This document shows positions 1 through 7,168 of a stretch of 18,648 nt of DNA, piece by piece. The stretch is from JBOGGX01 sp050744245 (GTDB taxonomy: Bacteria > Actinomycetota > Acidimicrobiia > Acidimicrobiales > JBOGGX01). The translations under genes were made by a program, and so were the position numbers. The stretch spans positions 1 to 18,648 of the forward strand of contig JBOGGX010000258.1 in the NCBI GenBank assembly GCA_050744245.1. Direction: 5' to 3'. Under the pieces are notes generated by a model. The model was not told the origin of the DNA and searched no databases. It was given only the letters and a program-made list of their open reading frames with translations. The first letter of the stretch is position 1. The number at the start of each line of letters is the position of its first letter.

Positions 1-144
1 GTCCAGACGGTGATCGACGCCCTGGTGGCCGAGGCCACGGCCAGGATCGACGAGGCGGTGGCCGACGGCGACCTGACCGAGGAGGAGGCCACCGAGCGCA
101 CGGCCGGTCTCGTCGAGCGGGTCACCGCGCTGGTGAACGACTGA
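1..144 (+). CDS. C-terminal fragment of an unidentified helical protein
   Basis: The window opens inside this reading frame, so only the last 47 residues and the TGA stop are seen. The fragment is rich in Ala, Glu, Asp, Thr and Val and is predicted to be amphipathic helix. It carries a short acidic stretch, DGDLTEEEATER, resembling the repeated helical units (AVADGTLTEEQA-type) of many actinobacterial secreted or cell-envelope hypothetical proteins. That resemblance is from memory and does not give a function. No catalytic motif is visible. An inverted-repeat cluster follows the stop, so the gene probably ends its own transcript and is not part of the pca operon downstream. Confidence 0.6.
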   Translation, partial: VQTVIDALVAEATARIDEAVADGDLTEEEATERTAGLVERVTALVND

Positions 145-152
145 GCAATCTG

Positions 153-204
153 CGCCACTCGGCCTTTCGGCCTCGCCGGCGCGGCCTTCGGCAACCGAGT
201 GGCG
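153..204 (+). terminator. Inverted repeat, possible terminator of the upstream gene
   Basis: A perfect 10-base inverted repeat (CGCCACTCGG at 153-162, CCGAGTGGCG at 195-204) starts eight bases after the upstream stop. A small nested hairpin, ggcc-tttc-ggcc, occupies 161-172. There is no T tract, so it would be a stem-only terminator of the kind often seen in high-GC bacteria. The rest of the 145-359 gap holds weaker pairs: 205-210 with 245-250, and 273-277 with 284-288. No operator resembling the one at 9912 was seen in this gap. Confidence 0.4.
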
Positions 205-318
205 AGTCGTCGGCTGCTCCGCCTGGCGGCTGCGCAGCTTCAGTACGACTGATCGGCCGGCGCGCCTGCGGTCGCCCTGATTCGGGCGGCGGTCGGCTCC
301 GGCTGGCTACGTTGAGGT

Positions 319-338
319 GGGCCCGCACCCACGGGCCC
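319..338 (+). promoter_or_regulatory. Hairpin in the leader of pcaF
   Basis: GGGCCCG (319-325) can pair with CGGGCCC (332-338) across a six-base loop. The stem ends nine bases before the AGGAG ribosome-binding site (347-351) of pcaF. It could modulate initiation, or it could simply reflect GC richness. TACGTT at 308-313 is the only nearby -10-like hexamer, and no good -35 is seen. Confidence 0.25.
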
Positions 339-359
339 CAGCCAGCAGGAGAGTGACCG

Positions 360-1556
360 GTGAGCAGCGACGTGTGGATCATCGATGCCGTCCGTACACC
401 GATCGGCCGGGCCGGCGGCGCCTTGGCGACGGTCCGCCCGGACGACCTGGCCGCCACCGCCGTCGCCGCCCTGGTGGCCCGGGTGCCGGAGCTCGATCCC
501 GCCGATATCGACGACGTCTACCTCGGCGACGCCAACGGCGCCGGCGAGGACAACCGCGACGTGGCCCGCATGGCCGCCCTGCTGGCCGGGCTGCCGACCT
601 CCGTTCCCGGCGCCACCGTCAACCGGCTGTGCGGCTCGGGCATGGAGGCCGCGGCCGATGCCAGCCGCGCCATCGCGGTGGGCGACGCCGACGTGTGCAT
701 CGCCGGCGGGGTCGAGTCGATGTCGAGAGCGCCCTGGGTCGTCCTCAAGCCCGAGGTCGCCTTCCCCCGCCAGCACGAGACGATGTGGTCGACCACCCTG
801 GGCTGGCGGATGACCAACCCGAGGATGTCGGACGACTGGACGGTCACGCTCGGCGAGGGCGCCGAACTGCTGGCCGACCGGTTCTCGATCGGGCGTGACG
901 AGCAGGACGCCTTCGCCGCGGCCAGCCACCACAAGGCCGCGGCCGCCTGGGATGCCGGCCGGTACACGGCCGAGGCGGTCGCGGTTCGCGGCGACGACGG
1001 CACCGATCTTCTGGCCCGCGACGAGTCGATCCGGGCCGACACCTCGGTCGAGAAGCTGGCTCGGCTGCGACCCGCGTTCCGGACCGACGGCTCGGTCACC
1101 GCGGGCAACTCGTCGCCGCTCAACGACGGGGCATCGGCCCTGCTGCTCGCGGGCGACGAGGCCATGCGGCGGCTCGACCGCAAACCGTTGGCGCGCATCG
1201 TTGCGCGAGCCGTCGCCGCGGTCGAACCCCAGTGGTATGGCATCGGCCCCGTGCCCGCGACCGAGCGGGCCATCAAGCGGGCCGGGATCGGTTGGCCCGA
1301 CCTTCGGGCGGTCGAGCTCAACGAGGCCTTTGCCGCTCAGGCGCTCGCCTGCCTGCGCCAGTGGCCCGAGGTCGATCCCGCGGTGGTCAACCCGAACGGC
1401 GGGGCCATCGCCATCGGGCACCCGCTCGGGTGCTCGGGGGCCAGGCTGCTCACCTCGCTGGCGTGGGAGCTCCACCGGCGGGGCGGCGGGTACGGGCTGG
1501 CCACCATGTGCATCGGTGTCGGCCAAGGGATCGCGGTCGTGCTCGAGGCGGCCTGA
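360..1556 (+). CDS. pcaF: 3-oxoadipyl-CoA thiolase (PcaF)
   Basis: Thiolase of 398 residues, the usual family length. It performs the last step of the beta-ketoadipate pathway: 3-oxoadipyl-CoA plus CoA gives succinyl-CoA and acetyl-CoA, in the cytoplasm. The nucleophile is Cys91 in NRLCGSGMEA, followed by NEAF at 321-324, the GHPLGCSG loop with His354, and Cys384 in CIGVGQG. The N-terminal stretch RTPIGRAGGAL, the GEDNRDVARMA segment and MTNPRM are typical of PcaF rather than generic acetyl-CoA acetyltransferases. The GTG start at 360 is chosen because AGGAG lies eight bases upstream. It is the first gene of the pca operon, and its TGA overlaps the ATG of pcaH by one base. CIGVGQG has Val where most thiolases have Gly, a mild change. 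A broader beta-ketothiolase role is possible, but the operon argues for PcaF. Confidence 0.92.
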   Translation: MSSDVWIIDAVRTPIGRAGGALATVRPDDLAATAVAALVARVPELDPADIDDVYLGDANGAGEDNRDVARMAALLAGLPTSVPGATVNRLCGSGMEAAADASRAIAVGDADVCIAGGVESMSRAPWVVLKPEVAFPRQHETMWSTTLGWRMTNPRMSDDWTVTLGEGAELLADRFSIGRDEQDAFAAASHHKAAAAWDAGRYTAEAVAVRGDDGTDLLARDESIRADTSVEKLARLRPAFRTDGSVTAGNSSPLNDGASALLLAGDEAMRRLDRKPLARIVARAVAAVEPQWYGIGPVPATERAIKRAGIGWPDLRAVELNEAFAAQALACLRQWPEVDPAVVNPNGGAIAIGHPLGCSGARLLTSLAWELHRRGGGYGLATMCIGVGQGIAVVLEAA

Positions 1557-2263
1557 TGGCGCTCGACCTCGCCGGCTACCGCCCGCCCGACGCCGACGGC
1601 CGGCCGCCGCTGCTCTGGCCCGAGTACCGCTCGACGGTCCTCCGGGCGCCCCTCCGACCCCCCCTGGTGCTGCCGCCGACGGTCACCGAGGTCACCGGGC
1701 CGATGTTCGGCGACCGGGCCGTGACACCGGGTGAGGAAGACCTGACCCGCCAGCACCCGGGCGAACCACTCGGGGAGCGGATCATCGTGACCGGACGGGT
1801 GCTCGACGCCGACGCCCGACCCGTGCCCGGCACCCTGATCGAGCTGTGGCAGGCCAACGCGGCCGGGCGGTACGCGTTGCCGGCCGACAGCCATCCGGCC
1901 CCGATCGACCCGAACTTCACCGGTGCCGGGCGCGGCCTCACCGACGACGACGGCGTCTACCGGTTCGTCACCGTCAAACCCGGCGCCTACCCGTGGCGCA
2001 ACCACGTCAACGCCTGGCGGCCGGCCCACATCCACTTCTCGCTGTTCGGCCCGTCGTTCTCCACCCGGCTGGTCACCCAGATGTACTTCCCCGGCGACCC
2101 CCTCATCGCCCACGACCCCATCGTCGCCGCGGTCCGGGAACCGGCCGCCCGCCAGCGCATGGTGTCCGCGTTCGACCTGTCGGTCACGGAGCCCGAATGG
2201 GCGTTGGGGTACCGCTTCGACATCGTGCTGCGGGGCCGCCAGGCCACGCCCATGGGCTTCTGA
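1556..2263 (+). CDS. pcaH: Protocatechuate 3,4-dioxygenase beta subunit (PcaH)
   Basis: The iron-bearing subunit of protocatechuate 3,4-dioxygenase, 235 residues. With PcaG it opens protocatechuate between the two hydroxyls, using O2, to give 3-carboxy-cis,cis-muconate. All four non-haem Fe(III) ligands expected from the Pseudomonas enzyme can be placed: Tyr106 (AAGRYAL), Tyr145 (GAYPWRNH), His158 and His160 (RPAHIHFS). Arg155, next to the histidines, matches the arginine needed for catalysis in the family. The N-terminal extension YRPPDADGRPPLLWPEYRS is typical of the beta subunit. The ATG at 1556 is used because it overlaps the pcaF stop (TGATG), which gives translational coupling. No separate strong ribosome-binding site is visible. 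Confidence 0.95.
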   Translation: MALDLAGYRPPDADGRPPLLWPEYRSTVLRAPLRPPLVLPPTVTEVTGPMFGDRAVTPGEEDLTRQHPGEPLGERIIVTGRVLDADARPVPGTLIELWQANAAGRYALPADSHPAPIDPNFTGAGRGLTDDDGVYRFVTVKPGAYPWRNHVNAWRPAHIHFSLFGPSFSTRLVTQMYFPGDPLIAHDPIVAAVREPAARQRMVSAFDLSVTEPEWALGYRFDIVLRGRQATPMGF

Positions 2264-2264
2264 C

Positions 2265-2831
2265 GTGGCCCCGTCGACCACGCCATCGCAGACCGTCGGG
2301 CCGTTCTTCCAGTTCCTCGTCCGACCGGGCGAGGAACGCATCGTCGCGCCCGACCATCCGGAGGCGATCCGGCTGGAGGGGCGCGTCACCGACGGCGAAG
2401 GGGCGCCGGTCCCCGACGCCATGATCGAGCTCTGGCAGGCCGACGCCGCCGGTCGCTACGCCCACCCCGAAGATCCACGCCACGACGAGTGCGATCCGTC
2501 CTTCACGGGCTTCGCTCGCGCCGGGACCGATGCCGAGGGCCGCTACCGCTTCGTGACGGTGCGACCGGGCGCGGTGGCCGCGCCCGGCGGCGGGCGGCAG
2601 GCCCCCCACATCGCCATGTCGGTCTTCGCCCGAGGGCTCGTCGACCGGGTCACGACCCGCGTCTACCTTCCGAACCACGACGACGTGCTGGCGGCCGACG
2701 CCGTGCTGGCCCGGGTCGACGAGGAGCGCCGCTCGACCCTGGTCGCCATCGTCTCCCCCCACGACCCGGGCCGCCTCCTGTTCGACATCCGCCTGCAGGG
2801 CGACGGGGAGACCGTGTTCTTCGATGTCTGA
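2265..2831 (+). CDS. pcaG: Protocatechuate 3,4-dioxygenase alpha subunit (PcaG)
   Basis: The non-iron partner of PcaH, 188 residues. The alpha subunit shapes the substrate pocket of the alpha/beta protomer. It begins with the hallmark TPSQTVGPFFQF (residues 6-17) and shares the MIELWQADAAGRYAHP core with PcaH. The iron-site region is degenerate: RQAPHIAMSVFARGL keeps one histidine, and the YPW tyrosine is missing, as expected for an alpha subunit. The GTG at 2265 lies one base after the pcaH stop and is the only start that keeps the canonical N-terminus. The open frame continues upstream inside pcaH, but that part is a shadow. Its end overlaps pcaB by eight bases. Confidence 0.94.
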   Translation: MAPSTTPSQTVGPFFQFLVRPGEERIVAPDHPEAIRLEGRVTDGEGAPVPDAMIELWQADAAGRYAHPEDPRHDECDPSFTGFARAGTDAEGRYRFVTVRPGAVAAPGGGRQAPHIAMSVFARGLVDRVTTRVYLPNHDDVLAADAVLARVDEERRSTLVAIVSPHDPGRLLFDIRLQGDGETVFFDV

Positions 2832-4167
2832 CGACCTGTTCGCCGCGCTCACCTCCACCGGTGCGATGCGAGCGGCGGTAGCGGGGCCGGCGTGGCTGCA
2901 CGCCATGCTGGACGCGGAGGTCGCGCTGGCCGAGGCCGCGGCGGCGGTGGGCCTGGTCGACGCGGCATCGGCTCGGGCCGTCCGCGCCGCGGCCCTGGGA
3001 GACGACTTCGATCTTCCCGCCATCGCCGAGGCCGCGGTCGATGGCGGCAACCCGGTCATCCCGCTCGTGGCGGAGCTGCGGGCCAGGGTTCCCGAGTCGG
3101 CCGCCGACGCCGTCCACATTGGAGCAACGAGTCAGGACATCCTCGATACCGCACTCGTGCTCGTCGTGCGGCGGGCGTGGTCGGTCCTCGACGGCCATCT
3201 CACCGAGGCGTGCGGGGCCGCGGCCGAGCTGGCCGCGACCCATCGAACCACCTTGATGGCGGCCAGGACCCTGCTGCAGCAGGCCCTCCCGACCACCTTC
3301 GGGCTCAAGGCCGCCGGCTGGCTGGTGGCCCTGGTCGAGGCCGGGCAGGCCCTGGTCGACCTGTGCGAACGTCGACTCGCCGGCCAGCTGGGCGGGGCGG
3401 CCGGCACCCTGGCCGCCTTCGGCGACCGCGGCCTCGAGGTGACCGCCGCCTTCGCCGCCGCCCTCGGCCTCCCCGAGCCGGTCCTGCCCTGGCACACGGC
3501 CCGGGGGCGCATCGGCGAGCTGGCCGGCGCCCTGGGCGTCGTCGCCGGCGTCTGCGACAAGATCGCGCTCGACGTCGGGCTGCTGGCCCAGACCGAGGTC
3601 GGCGAGGTTCGGGAGGCCAGAGCCGAGGGTCGCGGCGGATCGTCGACGTTGCCCCACAAGCGGAACCCGGTCGGCGTGGCGGGGGTGCGGGCCGCCGCCC
3701 TTCGAGCGCGGGGGCAGGTGTCGGTGCTGCTGGCCGCCATGGCCCAGGAGCACGAGCGGGCGCTGGGCGCCTGGCCGGCCGAGTGGACCGCCGTCACCGA
3801 CGTGCTGGTCGCGGTCGACGCCGGTGTCGCCGGCGTGGCCGACGTGCTCGGCGGCCTCGAGGTCGACGCCGATCGCATGGCCGCCAACCTCGAGCTGACG
3901 CATGGCCTGATCTTGGCCGAGGCCGTCGTCGGTGCCCTCGCGCCGACGCTGGGCGGGCGCCGGGCGCGCGACGTCGTCGAGGGTGCGGCCCGGCGGGCGC
4001 TCGACCGCTCGGTCCCGTTCCTTGACGAGCTGGTCCAGGCCGTCGACGTGGCGGCCGTGCTCGACGAGGCATCGATCGATCGACTCCTCGATCCCGCCGG
4101 GTATCTCGGATCGACGGACGCGCTGATCGATCGCGCCCTGGCCGTATGGAAGGAGACCAATCTGTGA
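2824..4167 (+). CDS. pcaB: 3-carboxy-cis,cis-muconate cycloisomerase (PcaB)
   Basis: A 447-residue member of the fumarase/argininosuccinate lyase superfamily. It lactonises 3-carboxy-cis,cis-muconate to 4-carboxymuconolactone. The superfamily signature GGSSTLPHKRNPVG is at residues 271-284, with the active-site serine pair of the flexible loop. VHIGATSQDILDTAL (97-111) is the second conserved block, carrying the TSQD motif of PcaB/adenylosuccinate lyase-type enzymes. The ATG lies inside the last codons of pcaG, and the end overlaps pcaD through GTGA. Adenylosuccinate lyase is ruled out by the flanking pca genes and the LPHKRNP variant. The protein is very Ala-rich, as expected from the base composition. 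Confidence 0.93.
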   Translation: MSDDLFAALTSTGAMRAAVAGPAWLHAMLDAEVALAEAAAAVGLVDAASARAVRAAALGDDFDLPAIAEAAVDGGNPVIPLVAELRARVPESAADAVHIGATSQDILDTALVLVVRRAWSVLDGHLTEACGAAAELAATHRTTLMAARTLLQQALPTTFGLKAAGWLVALVEAGQALVDLCERRLAGQLGGAAGTLAAFGDRGLEVTAAFAAALGLPEPVLPWHTARGRIGELAGALGVVAGVCDKIALDVGLLAQTEVGEVREARAEGRGGSSTLPHKRNPVGVAGVRAAALRARGQVSVLLAAMAQEHERALGAWPAEWTAVTDVLVAVDAGVAGVADVLGGLEVDADRMAANLELTHGLILAEAVVGALAPTLGGRRARDVVEGAARRALDRSVPFLDELVQAVDVAAVLDEASIDRLLDPAGYLGSTDALIDRALAVWKETNL

Positions 4168-4940
4168 CCGCCATCGACGTCCATCACCGGGTCGAAGGCC
4201 CGTCCGACGCGCCGGTCATCGTGCTGTCCAACTCGCTCGGCACCGACCTGCGGGTGTGGGAACCGCAGGCACCCGAGTTGTCCGAACGGTTCCGCGTCGT
4301 CCGCTACGACCATCGGGGCCACGGCCGATCCCCGGTGCCGGCCGGCCCCTACACGATGGCCGACCTGGCCGGCGACGTCATCGCCCTGCTCGACCGGCTC
4401 GGTGTCGAGCGGGCCTCCTTCTGCGGCGTGTCGATGGGCGGCATGGTGGGGATGGCGCTGGCCACGGCCGCACCCGAACGGGTCGACCGCCTCGTCCTGT
4501 GCTGCACCTCGGCCCACATGCCGCCCCCCGAGCTGTGGGACGAGCGGATCGCGTCGGTCACGGCCCACGGCACCGCCGCCATGGTCGACGGCACGATCGC
4601 CAGGTGGTTCACCGAGTCGTTCCGCGCCACCGATCCCCCGGCCGTGGCCCTGGCCCGCGACATGATCGGGTCGACACCCGCCGCCGGCTACGCCGCCTGC
4701 TGCGCCGCGATCAGGGACATGGACCAGCGCGCCACGATCGGCGCCATCACGTCGCCCACGCTCGTCATCGCGGGCGAGCACGACCCGGCCACACCCCCGG
4801 AGCACGGCGAGCTGATCCGCGACCGGATCGCCGGTTCGTCGATGGAGGTGATCCCGGCCGCTTCCCATCTCGCCGTGCTGGAACGCCCGGAGGCGGTTCG
4901 GGCTGCGATCCGCAGCCATATGACAAAGGCACAGATATGA
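4164..4940 (+). CDS. pcaD: 3-oxoadipate enol-lactonase (PcaD)
   Basis: An alpha/beta hydrolase of 258 residues that hydrolyses 3-oxoadipate enol-lactone to 3-oxoadipate. The catalytic triad is visible: Ser90 in the nucleophile elbow GVSMGG, Asp207 in GEHDPATPP and His235 in ASHLAVLERP. The N-terminal LSNSLGTDLRVW (21-32), with the oxyanion-hole region, and YDHRGHGRS (48-56) are typical of PcaD. The GTG at 4164 is preferred over an in-frame ATG at 4146 because GGAAGGAGA (4148-4156) sits eight bases before it and because it forms the GTGA overlap with the pcaB stop. The gene is separate from pcaC, whereas many actinobacteria carry a fused PcaL. The two here overlap only by ATGA. Confidence 0.93.
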   Translation: MTAIDVHHRVEGPSDAPVIVLSNSLGTDLRVWEPQAPELSERFRVVRYDHRGHGRSPVPAGPYTMADLAGDVIALLDRLGVERASFCGVSMGGMVGMALATAAPERVDRLVLCCTSAHMPPPELWDERIASVTAHGTAAMVDGTIARWFTESFRATDPPAVALARDMIGSTPAAGYAACCAAIRDMDQRATIGAITSPTLVIAGEHDPATPPEHGELIRDRIAGSSMEVIPAASHLAVLERPEAVRAAIRSHMTKAQI

Positions 4941-5308
4941 CTGATGCATATTCCTGCGGGATGCAGGTGCGTCGGGAAGTGCTGGGCGATGCCCACGTCG
5001 ACCGGACGATCAAGGCGACCACGCCGCTGACCGAGGCGTTCCAGGATCTCATCACCCGGTACGCATGGGGCGACGTGTGGGGCAGACCGGGGCTCGATCG
5101 ACGCACCCGCAGCGCCATCACCGTCGCCATGCTCGTCGCGCTGGGGCGGCCCGAGGAGCTGGCCATGCATCTGCGGGGCGCCATCACCAACGGGCTCACC
5201 CGGGAGGAGATCGCCGAGATCCTTTTGCAGACGGCCGTCTACTGCGGTGTACCCGCGGCCAACCATGCATTCCGCGTGGCGGGCGACGTGCTGAACGCCG
5301 AGGGATGA
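4937..5308 (+). CDS. pcaC: 4-carboxymuconolactone decarboxylase (PcaC)
   Basis: A protein of 123 residues in the carboxymuconolactone decarboxylase (AhpD-like) family. It removes CO2 from 4-carboxymuconolactone to give 3-oxoadipate enol-lactone, the substrate of PcaD. The family core runs from GLDRRTRSAITVAMLVALG (52-70) through ELAMHLRGAITNGLTREEI (74-92) to LLQTAVYCGVPAANHAF (96-112), with His78, Cys103 and His110 as candidate active-site residues. The N-terminus (RREVLGDAHVDR) is that of true PcaC, not AhpD. There is only one cysteine in the motif, so no peroxidase CxxC. The ATG at 4937 overlaps the pcaD stop by four bases, and the end overlaps the P450 start by four bases. Confidence 0.94.
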   Translation: MTDAYSCGMQVRREVLGDAHVDRTIKATTPLTEAFQDLITRYAWGDVWGRPGLDRRTRSAITVAMLVALGRPEELAMHLRGAITNGLTREEIAEILLQTAVYCGVPAANHAFRVAGDVLNAEG

Positions 5309-6486
5309 TCGAAGTGATCGAGCCGTACACGCTGGAGGTGCCCAGCCGGCCCGATCCCTACCCGTACTACGCCAGGCTGCGGGCCGAGGAGCCGGCCCAC
5401 TACTCGCCGATCGAGGACGTCTGGGTCCTGACCAGGTTCGACGACTGCCTGGCCGCGTTGAGCGACCCGGACCGATGGTCGTCCGAGCGTCGGGGCAACC
5501 TGCTCAACGACCTGCCCGACCGCATCGGTCGCACCCTCGGCACCACCGACCCGCCGCGTCACACCATGCTCCGGCGGCTGGTGAGCAAGGCGTTCACGCC
5601 GAGGACCGTGGCCGGGCTGGAGCCGCTCGTGCGGGCGACGTCGAAGCGGTTGCACGACGCCGCGTTCGAGAGCGACCCGATCGAGTACGTGGCCGACATC
5701 TCCGCCCCGCTCAACGCCCACATCCTCGGCGCCATGTTCGGCGTGCCCGACGACGACTTCATCCACCTGCGGCGCTGGCTCGACGACTTCTTCGTCAGGG
5801 AGAAGCCGGGGCCCGACCGTGAACCGGCCCAGGTGGTGGCCATGAGGGAGCTGCACGCCTACATCGACCAACTGGTCGCCGAGCGCGCCGCCCGACCGGC
5901 CGATGAGCTCATCTCGGCCATGCTCTCGGCCCAGGAGGAAGGGGCGGCCCTGACCCACGATCAGGTGGCGGTGACGACCATGACGTTCCTCACCGCCGGG
6001 TTCGAAAGCGTCAACAACCTGTTCACCAACGTGATCGTCGCCCTGGCCCGGCACCATGCGTTGCTCGATCGGCTGAGGGACGAACCACCGGCCGTCGCCG
6101 CGTTCGTGGAGGAGACCATGCGGTGGGACGCCCCGGCCCAGGGCTTCGTGCGCACCCCCACCAGCCGCGTCGAGGTGGGTGGAGCCACGATCCCCGAGGG
6201 AGCACAGGTGCTGGTCCACATCGGGGCGGCCAACCGTGATCCCGAGGCGTTCCCCGACGCCGACCGGTTCGACATCAACCGGCAGGGCGGCCGCCACCTC
6301 GGGCTCGGCCACGGCGCCCACTTCTGCGTCGGCGCCGCCTTGGGTCGGCTGCTGGGCCGGGTGGCCCTGGAGGATCTGGCGGCCCGGGCCCGAAGCATCG
6401 ACGTCGACCTCGACCGGTCGGTGCGGGTGACGACCCCGAATTTCCGGGGGTTCCAGCGGCTCCACCTCTCGGTCGACGCGTCCTGA
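5305..6486 (+). CDS. Cytochrome P450 in the pca operon
   Basis: A soluble bacterial class I-type P450 of 393 residues with no membrane anchor. The C-helix block TDPPRHTMLRRLVSKAFTPR lies at 81-100, the I-helix AGFES at 231-235, the ExxR pair at Glu270/Arg273 (ETMR), and the haem loop HLGLGHGAHFCVGAALGR at 331-348 with thiolate Cys341. Two departures stand out. Ser235 takes the place of the usual acid-alcohol threonine, and Leu334 replaces the Phe that normally opens the haem loop. The ATG overlaps the pcaC stop (ATGA), so the gene is almost certainly co-expressed with the pathway. A role in making a pca substrate, such as demethylating a methoxybenzoate in the manner of CYP199-type enzymes, is inference. 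No ferredoxin or reductase gene is present in the window. Confidence 0.9.
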   Translation: MIEVIEPYTLEVPSRPDPYPYYARLRAEEPAHYSPIEDVWVLTRFDDCLAALSDPDRWSSERRGNLLNDLPDRIGRTLGTTDPPRHTMLRRLVSKAFTPRTVAGLEPLVRATSKRLHDAAFESDPIEYVADISAPLNAHILGAMFGVPDDDFIHLRRWLDDFFVREKPGPDREPAQVVAMRELHAYIDQLVAERAARPADELISAMLSAQEEGAALTHDQVAVTTMTFLTAGFESVNNLFTNVIVALARHHALLDRLRDEPPAVAAFVEETMRWDAPAQGFVRTPTSRVEVGGATIPEGAQVLVHIGAANRDPEAFPDADRFDINRQGGRHLGLGHGAHFCVGAALGRLLGRVALEDLAARARSIDVDLDRSVRVTTPNFRGFQRLHLSVDAS

Positions 6487-6489
6487 GCG

Positions 6490-7080
6490 GTGGTCGCCCA
6501 GTTCGCCCTCACCGGGCTCGACCGGTCCGCCGCCGACCGCCTGGTGGCCGAGTGGCAGCGATCTCCGCTGAGCTACGCCGAGGTCGGTGCCACGAGAGGC
6601 GGCGCGGGCGCCATGCCGTCCGGGTACCACCATGATGATCAGGAGCTCGTGCTGGGCCGCGACGGCGAGGTGTTTGAGCGGGCCAAGGAGGGCCTGCGCC
6701 GCTGGAAGGCGCACGAGGGCGCCGGCGTCGGCGTCCACCCGGCGGACGCCCCGCTCACGCCCGGGACCACGGTGCTGGTCCTGGCCAGGATCGGCCCGAT
6801 CCAGACCAGAGCGATGTGCCGGATCGTCTACACGGTCGACGACGAGGCCGCGTTCGGTTTCGCCTACGGCACGCTCGACCTCCATCCGGTGCGGGGGGAG
6901 GAGTCGTTCGTCGTCGAGCGCCGCCCCGGCGGCGAGGTGGTGTTCCACATCAGCGCCTTCTCGCGGCCCCGCCACCCGTTGGCCCGGCTCGGCGGCCCCG
7001 TCGGTCGCCGCCGCCAGCGCCGGATGACCGGCGGCTATCTCGAGTCGCTCCACGTGTTCGTGACCGAGGCTCGAACCTAG
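6490..7080 (+). CDS. DUF1990 family protein
   Basis: A 196-residue protein of the DUF1990 (UPF0548) family, whose function is unknown. Family landmarks are SYAEVGATR (28-36), MPSGYHHD (42-49), the FERAKEGLRRW helix (62-72), FGFAYGTLDLHPVRGEESF (122-140) and FSRPRHPLARLGGP (157-170). There is no signal peptide and no membrane segment. The GTG start lies three bases after the P450 stop, so it is probably the last gene of the pca operon. No clear ribosome-binding site is seen, consistent with coupling. Its presence beside a P450 could be incidental. Nothing visible links it to aromatic breakdown beyond position. Confidence 0.85.
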   Translation: MVAQFALTGLDRSAADRLVAEWQRSPLSYAEVGATRGGAGAMPSGYHHDDQELVLGRDGEVFERAKEGLRRWKAHEGAGVGVHPADAPLTPGTTVLVLARIGPIQTRAMCRIVYTVDDEAAFGFAYGTLDLHPVRGEESFVVERRPGGEVVFHISAFSRPRHPLARLGGPVGRRRQRRMTGGYLESLHVFVTEART

Positions 7081-7082
7081 GA

Positions 7083-7145
7083 AACACCCGATCTTCGGGT
7101 GGTTATCGCGCCCATAGCCGCGATAACCACCCCACATTCGGTGTT
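7083..7145. terminator. Long hairpin between converging genes, likely bidirectional terminator
   Basis: A perfect 14-base stem (7097-7110 with 7119-7132, core GGTGGTTATCGCG) closes an eight-base loop. An outer six-base stem (AACACC at 7083-7088 with GGTGTT at 7140-7145) encloses it. It starts three bases after the DUF1990 stop and lies 24 bases past the end of the converging gene at 7169. There is no T tract on either strand. Position and symmetry argue for a terminator working in both directions. Confidence 0.7.
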
Positions 7146-7168
7146 GCGGTCGGCGGTCGGCGTCAGCG

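Noticed and set aside
145..359. tRNA or small RNA gene in the gap before pcaF
   Set aside because: The stems do not form a cloverleaf and there is no TTCGA-type T loop or CCA-compatible acceptor pairing.
240..1526. 428-residue open frame on the minus strand
   Set aside because: It lies antisense to pcaF, is made of low-complexity Arg/Gly/Pro/Asp stretches and matches no family; it is a GC-driven shadow.
4146..4163. Upstream ATG start for pcaD
   Set aside because: The ribosome-binding site GGAAGGAGA lies inside this stretch and points to GTG 4164, which also gives the GTGA overlap with pcaB.
3132..4949. 605-residue open frame on the minus strand
   Set aside because: It is antisense to pcaB and pcaD, which have clear catalytic motifs; the translation is low complexity.
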